In this document: one piece after another, positions 17,057 through 25,004 of the stretch
Layout of the letters: the number at the start of each line of letters is the position of its first letter
How positions within the stretch are numbered: position 1 is the stretch's first letter
Assembly: GCF_025398155.2 (NCBI RefSeq)
Contig: NZ_CP104562.2
Coordinates: 4,030,001-4,094,000 of the forward strand
Source of the DNA: Roseateles amylovorans
GTDB lineage: Bacteria; Pseudomonadota; Gammaproteobacteria; Burkholderiales; Burkholderiaceae_C
DNA: 64,000 nt
Direction of reading: 5' to 3'
The notes under the pieces: model-generated
What the model was told of the DNA's origin: nothing
Database searches by the model: none
The model's input: only the letters and a program-made list of their open reading frames with translations
Position numbers and translations under genes: made by a program

Positions 17057-18121
17057 ATGAAGACCTTGCCCCTGCTGGCCGTCCTGGCGCTGAGCGCGCC
17101 GCTGCTGTCGATCGCCGCCGATGCTTCCACGGCCGCGACCGCGCCCGCGGCCGCCAAGCCCGCCGCCCCGGCCAAGGCCGCCCGCGCCGCCACCGCCCAG
17201 CAGGCCGCCAGCGCGGCGCCGGCTCGTCAGCCGCCCACCAGCGCCGACATCATTGCCACCGCCCCGGCCAGCGCCTGGCGCGATGTGGCCCCGGAGAACC
17301 TGCTGCTGATGACGCTGCCGCAGGGCGAGGTGCTCATCGAACTCGCGCCCCGCTTCGCACCGCGCCATGTGGACAACATCCGTGCCCTGGCGCGCGGCGG
17401 CTACTACGACGGCCTGGCCATCCTCCGGGTCCAGGACAACTATGTGACCCAATGGGGCGACCCCAAGGCCGACGACGAGGACACCGGCCTCAAGGGCCAG
17501 GGCAAGCCCTTCCCGGCCGGCGCCACGACGCAGGTGCCGGCGGAGTTCTCGATCCCGCTCAAGGGCCTGCCGCTGACCGTGCTGCCGGACATCGACGGCT
17601 GGGCGCCGCGCACCGGCCATGTTGACGGCTTCCCGGTCGCCGCCGAGCCCAAGGCCAACCGCGCCTGGCTGGCGCATTGCTATGCGACTGTCGGCGCCGG
17701 TCGCGGCAACGCGGTGGACTCCAGCACCGGGGCGGAGCTGTATGCGGTCATCGGCCATGCGCCGCGCGGGCTGGATCTCAACATCACCGTCGTCGGCCGG
17801 GTGCTCAAAGGCATGGAGTTTCTCGCCGCCCTGCCCCGCGGCGGCGCCCGCATGGGGTTCTATGACAAGCCGGAGCAGCGGGTGGTGATCGAGCGGGTGG
17901 CCTTGGCCGCGGCGCTGCCGCCGGACCAGCGCCCGTCGCTGCAGGTGCTTCGCACCGACACCCCGACCTGGCAGGAGCTGCTGGAGGCGCGTCGCCACCG
18001 CGGCGGCTGGTTCGTGCACAGCCCGGAGCACACCGAGATCTGCAGTGCCAGCGCGCCGATGCGGATCAAGCCGACCGATGTGAAGCTGGAGCGAACGCCC
18101 TCCGCCGTCCAGCGCCAATGA
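17057..18121 (+). CDS. Periplasmic cyclophilin-type peptidyl-prolyl cis-trans isomerase
   Basis: The protein has 354 residues. A Sec signal peptide (MKTLPLLAVLALSAPLLSIA) is followed by an Ala/Pro-rich linker (about 22-70) and a cyclophilin-like core: VLIELAPRFAPRHVDNIRAL, GGYYDGLAILRVQDNYVTQWGD and later GAELYAVIGHAPRGLDLNITVVGRVL. These match the beta-barrel strands of the PpiA/CYP family, but the canonical active-site FHR...Q appears as ILRVQDNYVTQ, so activity may be weak. It would act on proline peptide bonds of exported proteins. The gene stands alone, divergent from dnaE. A C-terminal extension of about 100 residues (from roughly 255) is not part of the cyclophilin fold. Confidence 0.88.
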   Translation: MKTLPLLAVLALSAPLLSIAADASTAATAPAAAKPAAPAKAARAATAQQAASAAPARQPPTSADIIATAPASAWRDVAPENLLLMTLPQGEVLIELAPRFAPRHVDNIRALARGGYYDGLAILRVQDNYVTQWGDPKADDEDTGLKGQGKPFPAGATTQVPAEFSIPLKGLPLTVLPDIDGWAPRTGHVDGFPVAAEPKANRAWLAHCYATVGAGRGNAVDSSTGAELYAVIGHAPRGLDLNITVVGRVLKGMEFLAALPRGGARMGFYDKPEQRVVIERVALAAALPPDQRPSLQVLRTDTPTWQELLEARRHRGGWFVHSPEHTEICSASAPMRIKPTDVKLERTPSAVQRQ

Positions 18122-18299
18122 GCGCGCCGGACCTGACCCCAGGCGCCTGAAGGCCGCCGGCGACAGCTGCGGAAACCGCCCGTCACCTGCCGCCCGGCGT
18201 CCGCCCATCGCCCTACAATCCTCGGTTTTCTGACGCGTGCGGCGGGGCGCCGGCGGCTTGTCCGCCCACCCTGCCGCGCGACTTTCGTGTGATCCCGTC

Positions 18300-19109
18300 G
18301 TGAACCAGCCCCGGCCGCCCATCCTCAACATCTCCTGCTACCTGTTCGTCGCCATCGAGGCGCCGCAGGTGTTGCGAGACCTGCTGCAGTCCCGCGCCCA
18401 GGCGCTGGGCCTCAAGGGCACGGTGCTGATCGCCGAAGAAGGCATCAACCTCTTCCTGGCCGGGGCCGCCGCCGATGTGCGGGCCTGGGTCGACGCGCTG
18501 CGCGAGGATCCGCGCTTTGCTGCGCTCGCGCCCAAGGAAAGCTGGAGCGACACGGTGCCCTTCCGCAAGCTGCTGGTGAAGGTCAAGCCGGAGATCATCC
18601 GCATGAACCATCCCACCATTCGGCCGGACCAGGCGCCGCGCGCGCCCGCCCTGCCGGCCGCCACCCTCAAGCGCTGGCTGGACCAGGGCCATGACGACGA
18701 CGGCCGCCCGGTGGTGACGCTGGACACCCGCAATGCGTTCGAAGTGGATGTCGGCGCGTTCGATGACGCGATCGACTGGCGCATCACCAAATTCAGCGAG
18801 TTTCCCGACGCGGTGCGGGCGCACCGAGCCGAGCTGGCCGGCAAGACCATCGTCAGCTACTGCACCGGCGGCATCCGCTGTGAAAAGGCGGCGCTGTTCC
18901 TGGCGCAGCAAGACCTGGACGGCCCGGTCTACCAATTGGAAGGCGGCATCCTGAAGTACTTCGAGGAAGTCGGCGGCGCGCACTATCACGGCGACTGCTT
19001 CGTCTTTGACGAGCGTCGCGCGGTCGATCCGGCGCTGGCGCCGTCAAGCACCGAAGGCGCTGACGATGCCCTGGGCCTGGCGGCCGCACTGGCCCCCAAG
19101 GCGGCATGA
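18300..19109 (+). CDS. trhO: tRNA uridine(34) hydroxylase (TrhO/YceA, rhodanese family)
   Basis: The protein has 269 residues from a GTG at 18300. An ATG in frame at 18237 would add 21 residues with no family similarity, so I prefer the GTG. TrhO makes 5-hydroxyuridine at the wobble position of tRNA using oxygen. The N-terminal ferredoxin-like domain (ISCYLFVAI ... GTVLIAEEGINLFLAG) is followed by a rhodanese domain with VTLDTRNAFEVDVGAF and the active loop SYCTGGIRCEKA, Cys188 being the conserved catalytic cysteine. The usual C-terminal CxxC segment is absent and the tail instead ends in an Ala/Pro-rich stretch. A TACAAT hexamer at 18214-18219 could be its -10 element. Confidence 0.93.
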   Translation: MNQPRPPILNISCYLFVAIEAPQVLRDLLQSRAQALGLKGTVLIAEEGINLFLAGAAADVRAWVDALREDPRFAALAPKESWSDTVPFRKLLVKVKPEIIRMNHPTIRPDQAPRAPALPAATLKRWLDQGHDDDGRPVVTLDTRNAFEVDVGAFDDAIDWRITKFSEFPDAVRAHRAELAGKTIVSYCTGGIRCEKAALFLAQQDLDGPVYQLEGGILKYFEEVGGAHYHGDCFVFDERRAVDPALAPSSTEGADDALGLAAALAPKAA

Positions 19110-19256
19110 ACGCCGCCGCACGGCGTCCGCACCCCGGTGCGATGACCGCCGCCGCAGGGCGACCGGTCGCTCCGGGCGCCGTGTCCCGGCGGCCTGGCGC
19201 AAGTCCGGCGCCCATCGCGCCGCTGTCCGACGAGGCCTCGGCCAGGCCTGTGAACC

Positions 19257-20231
19257 GTGAGTGACCGCCCCTCCTTTGGTGCGCGGCTGATGAAGCTGTT
19301 CGGCTTCGCCGTCCTGGCCTCGGCGATTCTGGCCATGGCTTTCCGCGCCCCGGACCGCTCGCTGGAGAGCCTGGTCGCCCGATGGGGCCCGCCCCCGTCC
19401 GACTTCATCGAGCTGAAGCTGCCCGACGGTCGGCTTCAGCTCGTTCACCTGCGCGACGAAGGCCCGAAAACCGACACCGTGCCGCTGGTGCTGCTGCACG
19501 GCACCGCCGCCAGCCTGCACACCTGGGAAGGCTGGGTGAAGACGCTCGGCGCCAGCCGTCGCGTGATCACCCTGGACCTGCCCGGCTTCGGCCTCACCGG
19601 CCCGGCCGTCACCGGCGACTACAGCGACGATCGATACCTCGAGTTCCTGCACACGCTGCTGGCCCATCTGGGCCTGCGCCAAGTGGTGCTCGGCGGGAAT
19701 TCCATGGGCGGCAGCTTTGCCTGGCAATACGCCGCACGGTATCCGGATCAGGTCCGCGCGCTGATCCTGGTGGATGCCGATGGATTGGACCTTCCCCACC
19801 CCGCCGTCCCCGCGGGTGTCCGGTTTCCCGGCTGGCGCCTGGTGCAGTCGCTGGCGGGCGTGTTCCTGCCGCGGCCGCTGGTGGACCGCGGGGTGCGGGC
19901 GGTCTATGGCGATCCGTCCAAGGTCAGTGCCGCGCTGGTCGACCGCTATTTCGAATTGACCCTGCGCGAAGGCAACCGTGAGGCGTTGGCGCAACGCTTG
20001 TCGCAGCGCGTGCCGGGTCTGCACGTCGATCAGTTGCCTGGTATCCAGGCCCCGACGCTGATCCTGTGGGGCGGCCAGGACCGCCTGATTCCGCCGGCTG
20101 CCGCCGACACCTTCCATCAGGCGCTGCCCCACAGCCGTGTCCAGCTGTTTCCGGCGCTGGGCCATGTCCCGCAGGAGGAGGACCCGGTGTCCACCGCTGC
20201 GGCGGTCCAAGCGTTCTTGCACTCTCTATAA
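19257..20231 (+). CDS. Alpha/beta-fold hydrolase, membrane-anchored
   Basis: The protein has 324 residues starting at a GTG (19257). A hydrophobic segment at 12-28 is likely an uncleaved N-terminal anchor. The fold signatures are clear: oxyanion-hole HG at 81-82, nucleophile elbow GGNSMGGS with Ser149, acid Asp275 in GGQDRLIPP, and His303 in LGHVPQEE. The substrate cannot be read from sequence; close relatives include epoxide-hydrolase and haloalkane-dehalogenase-like esterases. It lies on the same strand between trhO (147 bp upstream) and the amino-acid transport operon (103 bp downstream), and no functional link is evident. Confidence 0.9.
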   Translation: MSDRPSFGARLMKLFGFAVLASAILAMAFRAPDRSLESLVARWGPPPSDFIELKLPDGRLQLVHLRDEGPKTDTVPLVLLHGTAASLHTWEGWVKTLGASRRVITLDLPGFGLTGPAVTGDYSDDRYLEFLHTLLAHLGLRQVVLGGNSMGGSFAWQYAARYPDQVRALILVDADGLDLPHPAVPAGVRFPGWRLVQSLAGVFLPRPLVDRGVRAVYGDPSKVSAALVDRYFELTLREGNREALAQRLSQRVPGLHVDQLPGIQAPTLILWGGQDRLIPPAAADTFHQALPHSRVQLFPALGHVPQEEDPVSTAAAVQAFLHSL

Positions 20232-20334
20232 CCCTTAGGTCGCCAAGCGTGCGGCATTGCAACAATCGAGCGTCGGATCCGATCGGATCCACATCACAAC
20301 GAATCCTGCCAACCCCAAGGAACAAGGAATCTTC

Positions 20335-21129
20335 ATGCAACGACGTCAACTGATCGCCCGCGCTGCCCTGACGGTCTGCGCCCTGCTGGCCACCGCCGGC
20401 GCGCATGCCCAGTCCCCGGACTGGAAGAAGATCCGCATCGGTGTCGAAGGCGCCTATCCGCCCTTCTCCGAAGTCGGAGCCGACGGCAAGCTCAAGGGCT
20501 TCGAGATCGACCTGGCCAACGCCCTGTGCGCCGAGCTCAAGGCCGAATGCACCCTGGTCCAGCAAGACTTCGACGGCCTGATCCCGGCCCTGCAGTCGCG
20601 CAAGATCGACGCGATCATTGCCTCGATGTCCATCACCGATGAGCGCCAGAAGGTGATCGCGTTCTCGTCGCCCTACTACACCGTGCCGGCGCGCTTTGCC
20701 GCCAAGGCCGGCGCCAAGTTCGACTTCAGCCCCGCCGGCTTGAAGGGCAAGAAGATCGGCGTGCAGCGCGCCACCATCCACGAGAAGTTCGTCGATGCAA
20801 CCTTCAAGCAAAGCGAGATCGTGCGCTACGCCACCCAGGACCAGGCCTTCCTGGACCTGAAGTCGGGCCGGGTCGAACTGACCCTGTCGGACATGGTGGC
20901 CGCTGACCTGGGCTTCCTGAAGACGCCCGCGGGCAAGGGCTTCGAACTGGTGGGCCCGGAGTACAACGATCCGAAGTACTTCGGCGTCGGTGTCGGCGTC
21001 GGCCTGCGCAAGGCGGACGACAAGACCCTGGCCAAGAAGTTCAATGACGCGATTGCCGCGGTCAAGGCCAACGGCACCTTCAAGAAGCTCAACGACAAGT
21101 ACTTCCAATACGACATCTCGGTCAAGTAA
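20335..21129 (+). CDS. Periplasmic basic/polar amino-acid-binding protein of ABC transporter
   Basis: The protein has 264 residues. I use the ATG at 20335 because it gives a clean Sec signal peptide (MQRRQLIARAALTVCALL...AHA) and has AAGGAA upstream; the in-frame ATG at 20257 would bury it. The mature part is a family-3 solute-binding protein: IRIGVEGAYPPFSEVGADGKLKG at the start, FDGLIPALQSRKIDAIIASMSIT and KGKKIGVQRATIHEKF, as in the lysine/arginine/ornithine and histidine receptors ArgT and HisJ. It delivers substrate to the permease pair encoded downstream. A strong hairpin in the 233-bp gap after this gene may keep its mRNA in excess over the permease message. Confidence 0.93.
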   Translation: MQRRQLIARAALTVCALLATAGAHAQSPDWKKIRIGVEGAYPPFSEVGADGKLKGFEIDLANALCAELKAECTLVQQDFDGLIPALQSRKIDAIIASMSITDERQKVIAFSSPYYTVPARFAAKAGAKFDFSPAGLKGKKIGVQRATIHEKFVDATFKQSEIVRYATQDQAFLDLKSGRVELTLSDMVAADLGFLKTPAGKGFELVGPEYNDPKYFGVGVGVGLRKADDKTLAKKFNDAIAAVKANGTFKKLNDKYFQYDISVK

Positions 21130-21362
21130 GACCACCCCCTACCGGCTGCGCCGGCCCCCTCAAGGGGGCGAGACCGATGGACCGGCAGAGCCGGTCCATG
21201 GTCTCCGCTTGATGGGCGCGCTGCGCGCTTCTCCTTCCTTGTGGGGGGTGGTGGCGGGTCGCGGTGCTTCCCGTTCAGATGAGGGCCTGCGCTGGCTGGT
21301 AGGGTCTCGCTTGACTTCTCTCTCGCAATGCGCGCTGCGGTGGCGCATTTTTAGGTCGTTCA
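21130..21362 (+). promoter_or_regulatory. Intercistronic hairpins between binding-protein and permease genes
   Basis: This gap inside the transport operon holds two stems: CCCCC-TCAA-GGGGG at 21155-21168, and a larger one at 21170-21205. In the larger, GAGACC pairs with GGTCTC and ATGGACCGGC pairs with GCCGGTCCAT around the loop AGA, with a single bulged G at 21176. No T-run follows, so a full terminator is unlikely. Stems of this kind downstream of binding-protein genes are known to block 3' exonucleases and give unequal expression (for example malE-malF). That use here is inference. Confidence 0.7.
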
Positions 21363-22052
21363 ATGAACCTTCATGGATTCCTGCCCAGCCTGCTGCAGGG
21401 CTCGCTGTTGACCTTGGCGGTGGCGCTGAGTTCGATGGCGCTGGCCATGCTGCTGGGCCTCGCCGGGGCGATGGCCAAGCTGTCGTCCTGGCGCCCCGCC
21501 AAATGGATCGCCACGATCTACACCACACTGATCCGCGGCGTGCCCGATCTGGTGCTGATGCTGCTGATCTTCTTCGGCGGGCAGGTGGCCGTGAATGCCA
21601 TCGCCGAGTCGCTCGGTGCCGAACCGATCGACATCAATCCGTTCCTCGCCGGGGTGCTCACCATCGGCTTCATCTTCGGCGCCTATCTGACCGAAGCCTT
21701 TCGCGGCGCCTTCCTCGCCATCCCGCCCGGTCAGCGCGAAGCCGGCCTGGCCTACGGCATGAGCGCCCGCCAGATTGCCTGGCGCATCACCTTCCCCCAG
21801 ATGTTCCGCCATGCACTGCCCGGCCTGTCCAACAACTGGCTGGTGCTGATCAAGAGCACCGCCATCGTGTCGGTGATCGGCCTGCATGACCTGATGACCC
21901 GCGGCGCCCAAGCCGCCGGCGCCACCCGCGAACCCTTCATCTTCTATCTCACCGTCGCGCTGATCTACCTCGGCTTCACCACCGTGTCCGAGCTGCTGTT
22001 CGATCAGCTCCAGCGTCGCCTGTCCGTCGGCGTGCGCCGACAGTCGCTGTGA
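21363..22052 (+). CDS. Amino-acid ABC transporter permease (HisQ/ArtQ-like)
   Basis: The protein has 229 residues with about five transmembrane helices. The EAA loop typical of polar amino-acid permeases is visible as EAGLAYGMSARQIAWRITFPQ, which docks on the ATPase. The family pattern LIRGVPDLVLMLLIFFGGQ is also present near residues 56-75. It pairs with the HisM-like gene downstream to form the membrane channel. The gene starts 233 bp after the binding-protein gene and is separated from the second permease start by 136 bp that contains no gene. Confidence 0.93.
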   Translation: MNLHGFLPSLLQGSLLTLAVALSSMALAMLLGLAGAMAKLSSWRPAKWIATIYTTLIRGVPDLVLMLLIFFGGQVAVNAIAESLGAEPIDINPFLAGVLTIGFIFGAYLTEAFRGAFLAIPPGQREAGLAYGMSARQIAWRITFPQMFRHALPGLSNNWLVLIKSTAIVSVIGLHDLMTRGAQAAGATREPFIFYLTVALIYLGFTTVSELLFDQLQRRLSVGVRRQSL

Positions 22053-22188
22053 GGCCGTCGACCATGCCCATCGCAACCCCATTCGCCGCACCGGTCACCG
22101 CCCTGTCGGCTGCACTGCCGGCCCTGCGTCGCCACGCGTGCGCCGCCGCCCGCGCGGTCCTCCTCGTCCCGAATCGATTCGCCCGCCC

Positions 22189-22875
22189 ATGAACCTGGAC
22201 GCCATCGTCGAGAATTTCCCGCGCTACCTCCAGGGCGCGCAGACCACGCTCGAACTGCTGCTGATCTCGCTGCTGATCGGCCTGGCCCTGGCCATTCCGC
22301 TGGCGGTGCTGCGCACGCTGCCGATCAAGTGGCTGTCCCGCACGATCTGGCTCTACACCTATGTGTTCCGCGGCACGCCGATGCTGGTGCAGCTGTTCCT
22401 GATCTATTACGGGCTGGGTCAGTTCGAGTGGATGCAGCAGAGCGCCCTGTGGCCGCTGTTCAGCTCGGCCTGGTTTTGCGCCTGCCTGACCTTCGTGCTC
22501 AACACCTGCGCCTACACGACCGAGATCATCGCCGGCTCGATCCGCGCCCTGCCCTATGGCGAGATCGAGGCCGCGAAGTCGCTGGGCATGAGCCGCTGGG
22601 TGATGCTGCGCCGCATCGTGCTGCCCGCCGCCCTGCGTCGCGCGCTGCCGGCCTACAGCAACGAGGCCATCTTCATGCTGCACGGCACCTCGCTGGCCAG
22701 CGTGGTGACGTTGATGGACCTCACCGGCGTGGCCCGAGGCATCAATTCGACCTACTACATTCCGTTCGAGGCCTTCATCACCGCCGCGATCTTCTACTTC
22801 CTGATGACGCTCACCCTGGTCGGCCTCTTCCACAAGGCCGAGGCCCGTTGGCTCAAGCCGCTGATGCCGCGATGA
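22189..22875 (+). CDS. Amino-acid ABC transporter permease (HisM/ArtM-like)
   Basis: The protein has 228 residues from the ATG at 22189 (MNLDAIVENFPRYLQGAQTTLEL); an upstream in-frame ATG at 22138 adds only Arg/Pro-rich residues and is unlikely. The permease signatures are YVFRGTPMLVQLFLIYYGL and the EAA loop EIEAAKSLGMSRWVMLRRIVLP. It would form a heterodimeric channel with the HisQ-like protein. The pairing of HisQ- and HisM-type permeases is characteristic of histidine/lysine/arginine/ornithine importers. Confidence 0.93.
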   Translation: MNLDAIVENFPRYLQGAQTTLELLLISLLIGLALAIPLAVLRTLPIKWLSRTIWLYTYVFRGTPMLVQLFLIYYGLGQFEWMQQSALWPLFSSAWFCACLTFVLNTCAYTTEIIAGSIRALPYGEIEAAKSLGMSRWVMLRRIVLPAALRRALPAYSNEAIFMLHGTSLASVVTLMDLTGVARGINSTYYIPFEAFITAAIFYFLMTLTLVGLFHKAEARWLKPLMPR

Positions 22876-22973
22876 GCCAGCCCCAACCGCACACCCCGAG
22901 GCCCGCCTCCCGCCGCGAGCGGCCCGCCGCTGCACCAGCGCGCGCCGCCCGACTCCTCACGGATTCCTGATCC

Positions 22974-24095
22974 ATGCACGTCCAGACACATTCCCTGCCG
23001 AGCCCGACGCCCGGCACCCAGCGCGAGCTGGTCTCGCTGCATTACGGCCACGCCGGGCAAGGCCCCAAGGTCTACATCCAGGCCTCCCTGCATGCCGACG
23101 AGCTGCCCGGCATGCTCACCGCCTGGCACCTGCGCCAGCAGTTCGACCGCTTGGAGGCCGACGGCCAGATCCAGGGCGAGATCATCCTGGTGCCGATGGC
23201 CAATCCGATCGGGCTGTCGCAGTGGTGGTTGCAGTCGCATCTGGGCCGCTTCGACGCCCTGTCCGGCGAGAACTTCAACCGCCACTATCCCGAATTCATC
23301 GACGCCGCCGCCCGCTCCGCCGAGCCGCGCCTGGGCAGCGACGCCGCCCGCAATGTGCAGGTGCTGCGGGCCGCGCTGAAGACCGAGATCCAGTCCGCCC
23401 CCGCCGACACCGAACTCCAGGCGCTGCGCAAGACGCTGATGCTGCTGGCCTGCGACGCCGATGTGGTGCTGGACCTGCACTGCGACGCCCAGGCCCTGAT
23501 GCATCTCTACACCGAGACGCCCTGCTGGCCGCAGTGCGAGCCGCTGGCCGCCTACCTCGGCGCAGCGGTGACGCTGCTGGCGACCGACTCCGGCGACAAC
23601 CCGTTCGACGAGGCCTGCTCCCAGGTCTGGTGGAAATGGGCCCGTCACTTCGGAGACCGCTTCCCCATTCCCCAGGCCTGCCTGTCGGTGACGGTGGAGC
23701 TGCGCGGCCAGCAGGATGTGCATCACGCGCTGGCCGCCAAGGATGCGCAGGCGCTGGTGGATTTCCTCCGTCATCGCGGCGTGATCGCCGGCCCGGCGCC
23801 GGTCGTGCCGGCGCCGCTGGGTGACGCCCGCCCGTTGGCGGGCTGCATGCCGGTCAAGACGCCGGTCGGCGGCGTGCTCACCTTCTTGCGCGAGGTCGGC
23901 GAGGTCGTGGCCGAGGGCGATGTGATTGCCCATGTGATCGATCCGATCAGCGGATCGGTCACCGAATTGAAGAGCCCGGTCGATGGCCTGCTCTTCGCCC
24001 GCGACACGCTGCGCCTGGCCACCGCCGGCGCCAAGGTCGCCAAGGTCGCCGGGCGCGAAGCCCTGCGCACCGGCAAGTTGTTGGGAGCCCGTTGA
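22974..24095 (+). CDS. Succinylglutamate desuccinylase/aspartoacylase-family zinc deacylase
   Basis: The protein has 373 residues. It carries the M14/AstE-AspA zinc ligands: His40 and Glu43 in SLHADELPG and His169 in VLDLHCDA. ENFNRHYP near 99-106 is a substrate-pocket motif. The C-terminal third (from about 290) has a lipoyl-like beta barrel (GGVLTFLREVGEVVAEGD) common in this family. Known members hydrolyse N-acyl amino acids or peptide-like conjugates. Placement between the permeases and the ATPase, with a TGATG overlap into the latter, implies that it processes what the transporter brings in, probably an acylated or conjugated basic amino acid. The exact substrate is unknown. Confidence 0.9.
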   Translation: MHVQTHSLPSPTPGTQRELVSLHYGHAGQGPKVYIQASLHADELPGMLTAWHLRQQFDRLEADGQIQGEIILVPMANPIGLSQWWLQSHLGRFDALSGENFNRHYPEFIDAAARSAEPRLGSDAARNVQVLRAALKTEIQSAPADTELQALRKTLMLLACDADVVLDLHCDAQALMHLYTETPCWPQCEPLAAYLGAAVTLLATDSGDNPFDEACSQVWWKWARHFGDRFPIPQACLSVTVELRGQQDVHHALAAKDAQALVDFLRHRGVIAGPAPVVPAPLGDARPLAGCMPVKTPVGGVLTFLREVGEVVAEGDVIAHVIDPISGSVTELKSPVDGLLFARDTLRLATAGAKVAKVAGREALRTGKLLGAR

Positions 24096-24868
24096 TGTCG
24101 TCCGCCGCCAGTCTCGTTGTCGACAACCTGCACAAGCGCTACGGCGATCGCGAGGTGCTCAAGGGCGTGTCGCTCGCCGCCAAGCCCGGAGACGTGATCA
24201 CGCTGATCGGCTCCAGCGGCTCCGGCAAGAGCACCTTCCTGCGCTGCCTCAACCTGCTGGAGCAGCCGCATGAAGGCACGCTCTCGCTCGGAGACGAAAC
24301 CCTGCGCCTGGCCCGCGACCGCGACGGCAGCCTCAAGGCGGTCGATGCGGCCCAGTTGCAACGCTGGCGGGCGCGCCTGGCGATGGTGTTCCAGAACTTC
24401 AACCTCTGGGCTCACCGCACCGTGCTGGAAAACGTGATCGAAGCGCCGGTCCATGTGCTGCGTCAGCCCCGGGCCCAGGCGATCGAAAAGGCCGAGGCAT
24501 TGCTGGCCCGAGTGGGCGTCTCGCACCGCAAGGATGTCTATCCGGCGCAGTTGTCCGGTGGCGAGCAGCAGCGCGTGGCGATTGCGCGCGCGCTGGCGGT
24601 CGAGCCCGAGGTCATGCTGTTCGATGAACCGACGTCGGCCCTGGATCCGGAACTCGTCGGTGAAGTCCTGAAGGTGATGCGCGACCTCGCGGCTGAAGGC
24701 CGAACCATGATCGTCGTGACCCATGAAATGGGCTTCGCACGTGAGGTCTCGTCCCACACGATGTTCCTGCATCAAGGCCGCGTGGAAGAACAAGGGGATC
24801 CGCGCGAGGTGCTGTCCAAGCCGCAGAGCGAGCGCCTGAAGGCCTTCCTGAGTGGCGGCTTGAAGTAG
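24095..24868 (+). CDS. Amino-acid ABC transporter ATP-binding protein (HisP/ArtP-like)
   Basis: The protein has 257 residues. Walker A is GSSGSGKST at 39-47, the Q-loop is MVFQNFNLW, the signature motif is LSGGEQQR, Walker B is VMLFDEPT and the switch is VTHEMG. The insertion LNLLEQPHEGTLSLGDETLRL is typical of HisP/GlnQ-type importers. The ATG overlaps the stop of the deacylase gene (TGATG), so the two are translationally coupled. It ends the five-gene operon; the next gene starts 136 bp later behind its own strong ribosome-binding site. Confidence 0.95.
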   Translation: MSSAASLVVDNLHKRYGDREVLKGVSLAAKPGDVITLIGSSGSGKSTFLRCLNLLEQPHEGTLSLGDETLRLARDRDGSLKAVDAAQLQRWRARLAMVFQNFNLWAHRTVLENVIEAPVHVLRQPRAQAIEKAEALLARVGVSHRKDVYPAQLSGGEQQRVAIARALAVEPEVMLFDEPTSALDPELVGEVLKVMRDLAAEGRTMIVVTHEMGFAREVSSHTMFLHQGRVEEQGDPREVLSKPQSERLKAFLSGGLK

Positions 24869-25004
24869 GACGGAGCCACTGCACACAGAACCCCGCGCGG
24901 GTCGTCCGCACTGATCGCGCTGGACCGCCCTCTGGACGCCGGCGCCTCGACGTCGGTGTCCCGCCCGCCACAGCGGCGGTCCTCTTGATCAGGAGGATCC
25001 CGCC

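Noticed and set aside
24880..25004. hrp-box or PIP-box type promoter upstream of paralogue A
   Set aside because: GAACC occurs (24891-24895), but the second half-site and the spacing do not fit the consensus; no TTCG pair at the required spacing was found.
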